Assembly (NCBI GenBank): GCA_947631925.1
Contig: CANRNE010000001.1
Span: 62,001 to 126,000, forward strand
Source of the DNA: an uncultured Clostridia bacterium
GTDB lineage: Bacteria; Bacillota; Clostridia; Christensenellales; Borkfalkiaceae
Length of the DNA stretch: 64,000 bases
Reading direction: 5' to 3'
Below the pieces are notes generated by a model, which made no database searches, was not told the origin of the DNA, and was given only the letters and a program-made list of their open reading frames with translations. Shown here piece by piece: positions 63,101 to 64,000 of this stretch. How positions within the stretch are numbered: position 1 is the first letter of the stretch; each line of letters begins with the position of its first letter. The translations under genes were made by a program, and so were the position numbers.

Positions 63101-64000
63101 CTCATCAAATTCGAGGACTTTCTTCGAGGAGATGCTGTATTCGACGTTTTTAATCTTTTGGTTGGTGTTCTCGGGCTCGAACCCGGCCGCAAAGGGAATT
63201 TCAAGCGGTTTTATTGCGGTGTTTTGGTTGGCGTCGTAATATTCGTCGAAATCGACGGTGTACATTTTCTTCTCGAAGAGCGGCAGGCGGTAGTAGTGGA
63301 GCGTGGAGACGTACTCGACGGAGGTAGACACCTGTGCGTTGCCGAAATCCGTAGCCGTCGCCGTAATGGTGACTTTGCCGACCTTGAAGAATGTAATCTG
63401 CCCCTGCTCATTCACCGTGGCGATGTCGGGATCATCGGAGGTGTAGGCGATTGTGACGTCCGCATCGAGCGGGCTCTGTATGATCTTGGGGAATTGAGCC
63501 GTTTCGAGCGCCGTTTCGACGCGTTTGACGCCGGTTTCGGTCTTGATCTCGTCGATTGCGCTGTGGCATTTGATTGTGACGGAATCGAAAATCTCCTCGT
63601 TTTCCACCGAGGTGGCGGTGATGGTCGCTTCGCCATACCCCCTTGCCTCGATGATGCCCGTTTCGCTGATGGCAAGGATCCCGGGGTTTGAAGTCGTCCA
63701 CTTGATGCCCACCTCCTTTGCCTCCCGCGGATAAATCACAGCGGCAAGTTGCTTCGTGTTTGCCTCATACATATCGGTCGGGCAATCCTCGGTGATTTCG
63801 ATCTTATGCACAGCGTCGTCGGTCACGAGCACACGGCGGCGATCCTTTTTCAGGTTATCCTCCGCGCTCATGACATTGATATATGTCTCGCCGTAAAATT
63901 TTGCAACAACCCTGCCGCTTGCATCCACGGTGGCGATGCTTTCGTCGTCCATCGAGAAGATGAGGTCGCGGTTCTTCGCCTTGAGCGGCAACACGTTGAC
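57104..64000 (-). CDS. Giant Ig-like-domain surface protein, N-terminus outside window
   Basis: The frame is open to base 64000; 2,298 residues of its C-terminal part are visible. The N-terminal visible part has BIG2-type Ig domains (SIATVDASGRVVAKFYGETY, WTTSNPGILAISETGIIEAR, YTSDDPDIATVNEQGQITFF). A module of roughly 300 residues then recurs about three times, each with SIAV.Y-type strands, LPENHTDTFAYELEG-like and GGFATVTITV-like elements, and YTINVYVNRAVTADNF. The last 700 residues are different, with a parallel beta-helix flavour (ADMNSHPSNYPNGYNESS, QADNTSQQNIKIYYKGAI). The C-terminus ends ISEAVIPTKRAY with no LPXTG or membrane anchor, so it is secreted or held by the missing N-terminus. 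Adhesin or structural surface layer is inference. Confidence 0.85.
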   Translation of the reverse strand, partial: VNVLPLKAKNRDLIFSMDDESIATVDASGRVVAKFYGETYINVMSAEDNLKKDRRRVLVTDDAVHKIEITEDCPTDMYEANTKQLAAVIYPREAKEVGIKWTTSNPGILAISETGIIEARGYGEATITATSVENEEIFDSVTIKCHSAIDEIKTETGVKRVETALETAQFPKIIQSPLDADVTIAYTSDDPDIATVNEQGQITFFKVGKVTITATATDFGNAQVSTSVEYVSTLHYYRLPLFEKKMYTVDFDEYYDANQNTAIKPLEIPFAAGFEPENTNQKIKNVEYSISSKKVLEFDEGKETFYFVGEMPAGTEDITVTVTAEVYDTETNELTEKTDSFTLTVQRRAQSIAVGYNGTENAQTIVLSDKTLIFGTGSGATAPVIVFPANHTDKLSYALENAEGTATISGDTLTFRKAGTVNVLVSCKYTESSEAHAQSRITVSYAPAIAAEHKKPVTVTPPQDEGQQPAKQQVLLAMENDIKEAGILYFAEPAGHTVTYAADNDIVQVKKEETTGAWTVTPQKGGFATVTITVSPAPAVANAPFSAAGSGDPDGTTVYTVEIYVDKHISAEDLSVAMNGKPAAGPFFGATGASVSYEFTAADTDSAMAGKVLYVTYSGLTAPECGEENSTMASGNIPFPENINSLAVTFGVKYGGKASEFGAEDALPTVMRTLKRNAERITFSYKGTTVSDVTTTGSTLTFKTSKTTVAGEVYVEILPAGHTDTVKYSLTGNNATIDETSGELKFTGSEACTVTVKIQLVGMDGKISVSEEIEVHYTPRGKQDKEVTLPEDDKTELNLLLFMNGTGTDKGKIVYVLPAGAEVQCTPQNDVVSVAEENGEWTITPQKGGFGTVKYKVTGGGTDKEYTINVYVNRAVTADNFTVTLQDTPAAEGVYGTTKTAVSFTVTVNCPEGAMAGKQIYVKYNGALQATGAQNSNTLTGTISFSAESSTLPVEFGVQYTPDTSAYEPEKSDDVALSSVMRTLERNAESIAVRYGNVETERIVTHDSALNFREDVQIDVLPENHTDTFAYELEGDGNGIAAVEDGELKFTGSGTVTLIIKTVRNDVETCRETITVTYEPLDGNKEITLDTDTQYVVLKYGSEEGRIYFTVPKDVTNINYTLKNTDSAIDAAQTQLEYGDETSGVYHIVPKNGGFATLTVTVVGGDKDATYTINIYVDAPVSLDDFDVKFNNVIYADGVEFTTSKTSVTYIFSAQTTSVTYKNNSKKGKEVRVAINGADQGSPLSFNPFGKSATFQFDGENTTYTFICTVQYTDAVADYGLHDVVETDNGPARTTRTVITTNGKLNAAPTVTYNGGELKTGDNATALEFEDIGKEITFTVEKETLNPADYQLSTILFEGDKSYVGFSTSGYTFTLTAKKCTQQTQKYQLSIGEQVFNLNITVRAKAQEIQVTCGKTVLGDCQKHQTLLGELTFTVKAGRLDGEPVTNPALEYNDGSDWQPFENGQYTLNGLVVDGDAKSVEFRTTDGSDVNFRLLVERVRLTDFSLEVRIDLGDGNAPIAIGREKSVLDAGGSLQYVLPARMTGTVALYIVADGEYLGGFGTDDVQFKEIIPAQWQSVDWAIEHTLISTGNERLPHANINLVLPSEMSGSASVEIGGGASCVPQCTITFTSGTSLAWIEFPGFDGNNGTDVYKGYQQVRVFAKHSYYKVGETYKTVDYFRIPVSAYADVVAMKDKNKMTDFTGLTWKLTSYTDNAATQAVVVTQMGNIVTYNGVEYTVEGDGDSVVLKKGEEIIVEGGKYKDADVTKHVPWIDPVSEAAEGYIRVYFGAFTGLSESDVQNDLFGNFGEKKGWEKPYKEDPRNIKGDPIIPSAGAYSFLRLEGGDGAVGGVNAHFNFNVIEDPDSDAANNLVNVFDANGYYKYSNIVLQENLYGEGELTGEEKLSAEAEGKGLYLKETGNLGKTLLYGNGYQVNLEAFNASIVADMNSHPSNYPNGYNESSAVTFNRAYNAVIKGSNPKDELSGKIQTTNLHMADAYYCDLSYYYKFNPAGNTFCTKNTVFSCIPKTAVQLYYDNLTMYAENIVMTECGTSIQADNTSQQNIKIYYKGAIDILNYFNQPMLSNMNALVGGFFDEVVPNVINYFEWHGQNIEANASTLSGADKIYVNILAFAASDLNDKVFVWNGNGYGNMGSATLKNGSKIVSKTLVDYMSYHYYAATYETVDANGARLDKATINFANNKFTGKADLNHLFEGDRIRLQCQFKDVGVKNYEHIKWHKQEVYRDKSLLEGRKTHAEDLRDSLKNTQWADGSYVDGGGAVHAAAELTALISEAVIPTKRAY

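Overview
The window reads as chromosomal DNA of a Gram-positive, probably spore-forming anaerobe of the class Clostridia, most likely a gut lineage (inference). Support: rpoC, rpsL-rpsG-fusA-tuf, a SpoIIID-type sporulation regulator, RNase J, a TrmR/TrhP tRNA-modification pair as in Bacillus, AGGAGG-type ribosome binding sites, strong GC preference at third codon positions, and many lipobox-carrying surface proteins. No respiratory genes are seen. Two regions, the MmeI-like gene near 8-11 kb and the pair near 55-56.7 kb, are visibly AT-richer than the rest and look acquired.

Layout. 1-7 kb: the 3' part of rpoC, a DUF6273 lipoprotein behind a structured leader with its own terminator, then mnmE. 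7-11 kb: tRNA-Ser(CGA), a tandem array built from the tRNA 3' end, and a one-polypeptide type IIL restriction-modification enzyme. 11-16.4 kb: two Xre/membrane genes, two membrane proteins, a polyferredoxin-thioredoxin fusion, and a Cna-B-like lipoprotein. 16.4-20.7 kb: a DNA methyltransferase with mobile-element debris, tRNA-Pro, a DprA homologue, dispersed repeats and spoIIID. 20.9-28.3 kb: pgk-(membrane protein)-tpiA on the minus strand facing away from rpsL-rpsG-fusA-tuf. 28.4-31.8 kb: an M4-type protease, a lipoprotein and a YihY protein. 31.9-38.3 kb: a coiled-coil/acidic protein of unknown function, RNase J, and a membrane protein-trmR-trhP operon. 38.3-45.3 kb: an AlkZ-related-like protein with a flavin reductase, an LPG-synthase-like flippase, an Xre membrane regulator, a beta-helix lipoprotein, and a second tRNA-tail array behind tRNA-Thr(CGT). 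45.4-54.3 kb: an HD-Nudix fusion, a CotH-like lipoprotein, a YjbR plus CcrM-like methyltransferase operon, a glycerophosphodiesterase, a BspA-type leucine-rich lipoprotein and a formate/nitrite channel. 54.4-57 kb: a 6S-like RNA, tRNA-Glu(CTC) and a small AT-rich island. 57.1-64 kb: the C-terminal 2,298 residues of a giant Ig-like-domain surface protein running off the right edge.

Regulation visible in sequence. Promoters are unusually uniform: TTGCAA or TTGACA, almost always a 17-base spacer that often ends in TGG, then TATAAT. Five genes have this promoter placed so that transcription would begin at or next to the ATG, with no ribosome binding site, so they are predicted to be leaderless. 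Operon partners downstream of them carry ordinary ribosome binding sites.

Most unusual features. (1) Two tandem arrays with periods of 198 and 194 bases, at unrelated tRNA genes, share one architecture: tRNA 3' end, intrinsic terminator, degraded inverted copy of the tRNA 3' end, dyad-rich spacer. (2) The DUF6273 leader RNA starts with a two-helix hairpin at its predicted first base and ends in a terminator before the gene. (3) A short oriented motif, ACCCATGTCCGAGG-like, recurs through the window in coding and non-coding DNA. All of this was read by eye; no database search was run.
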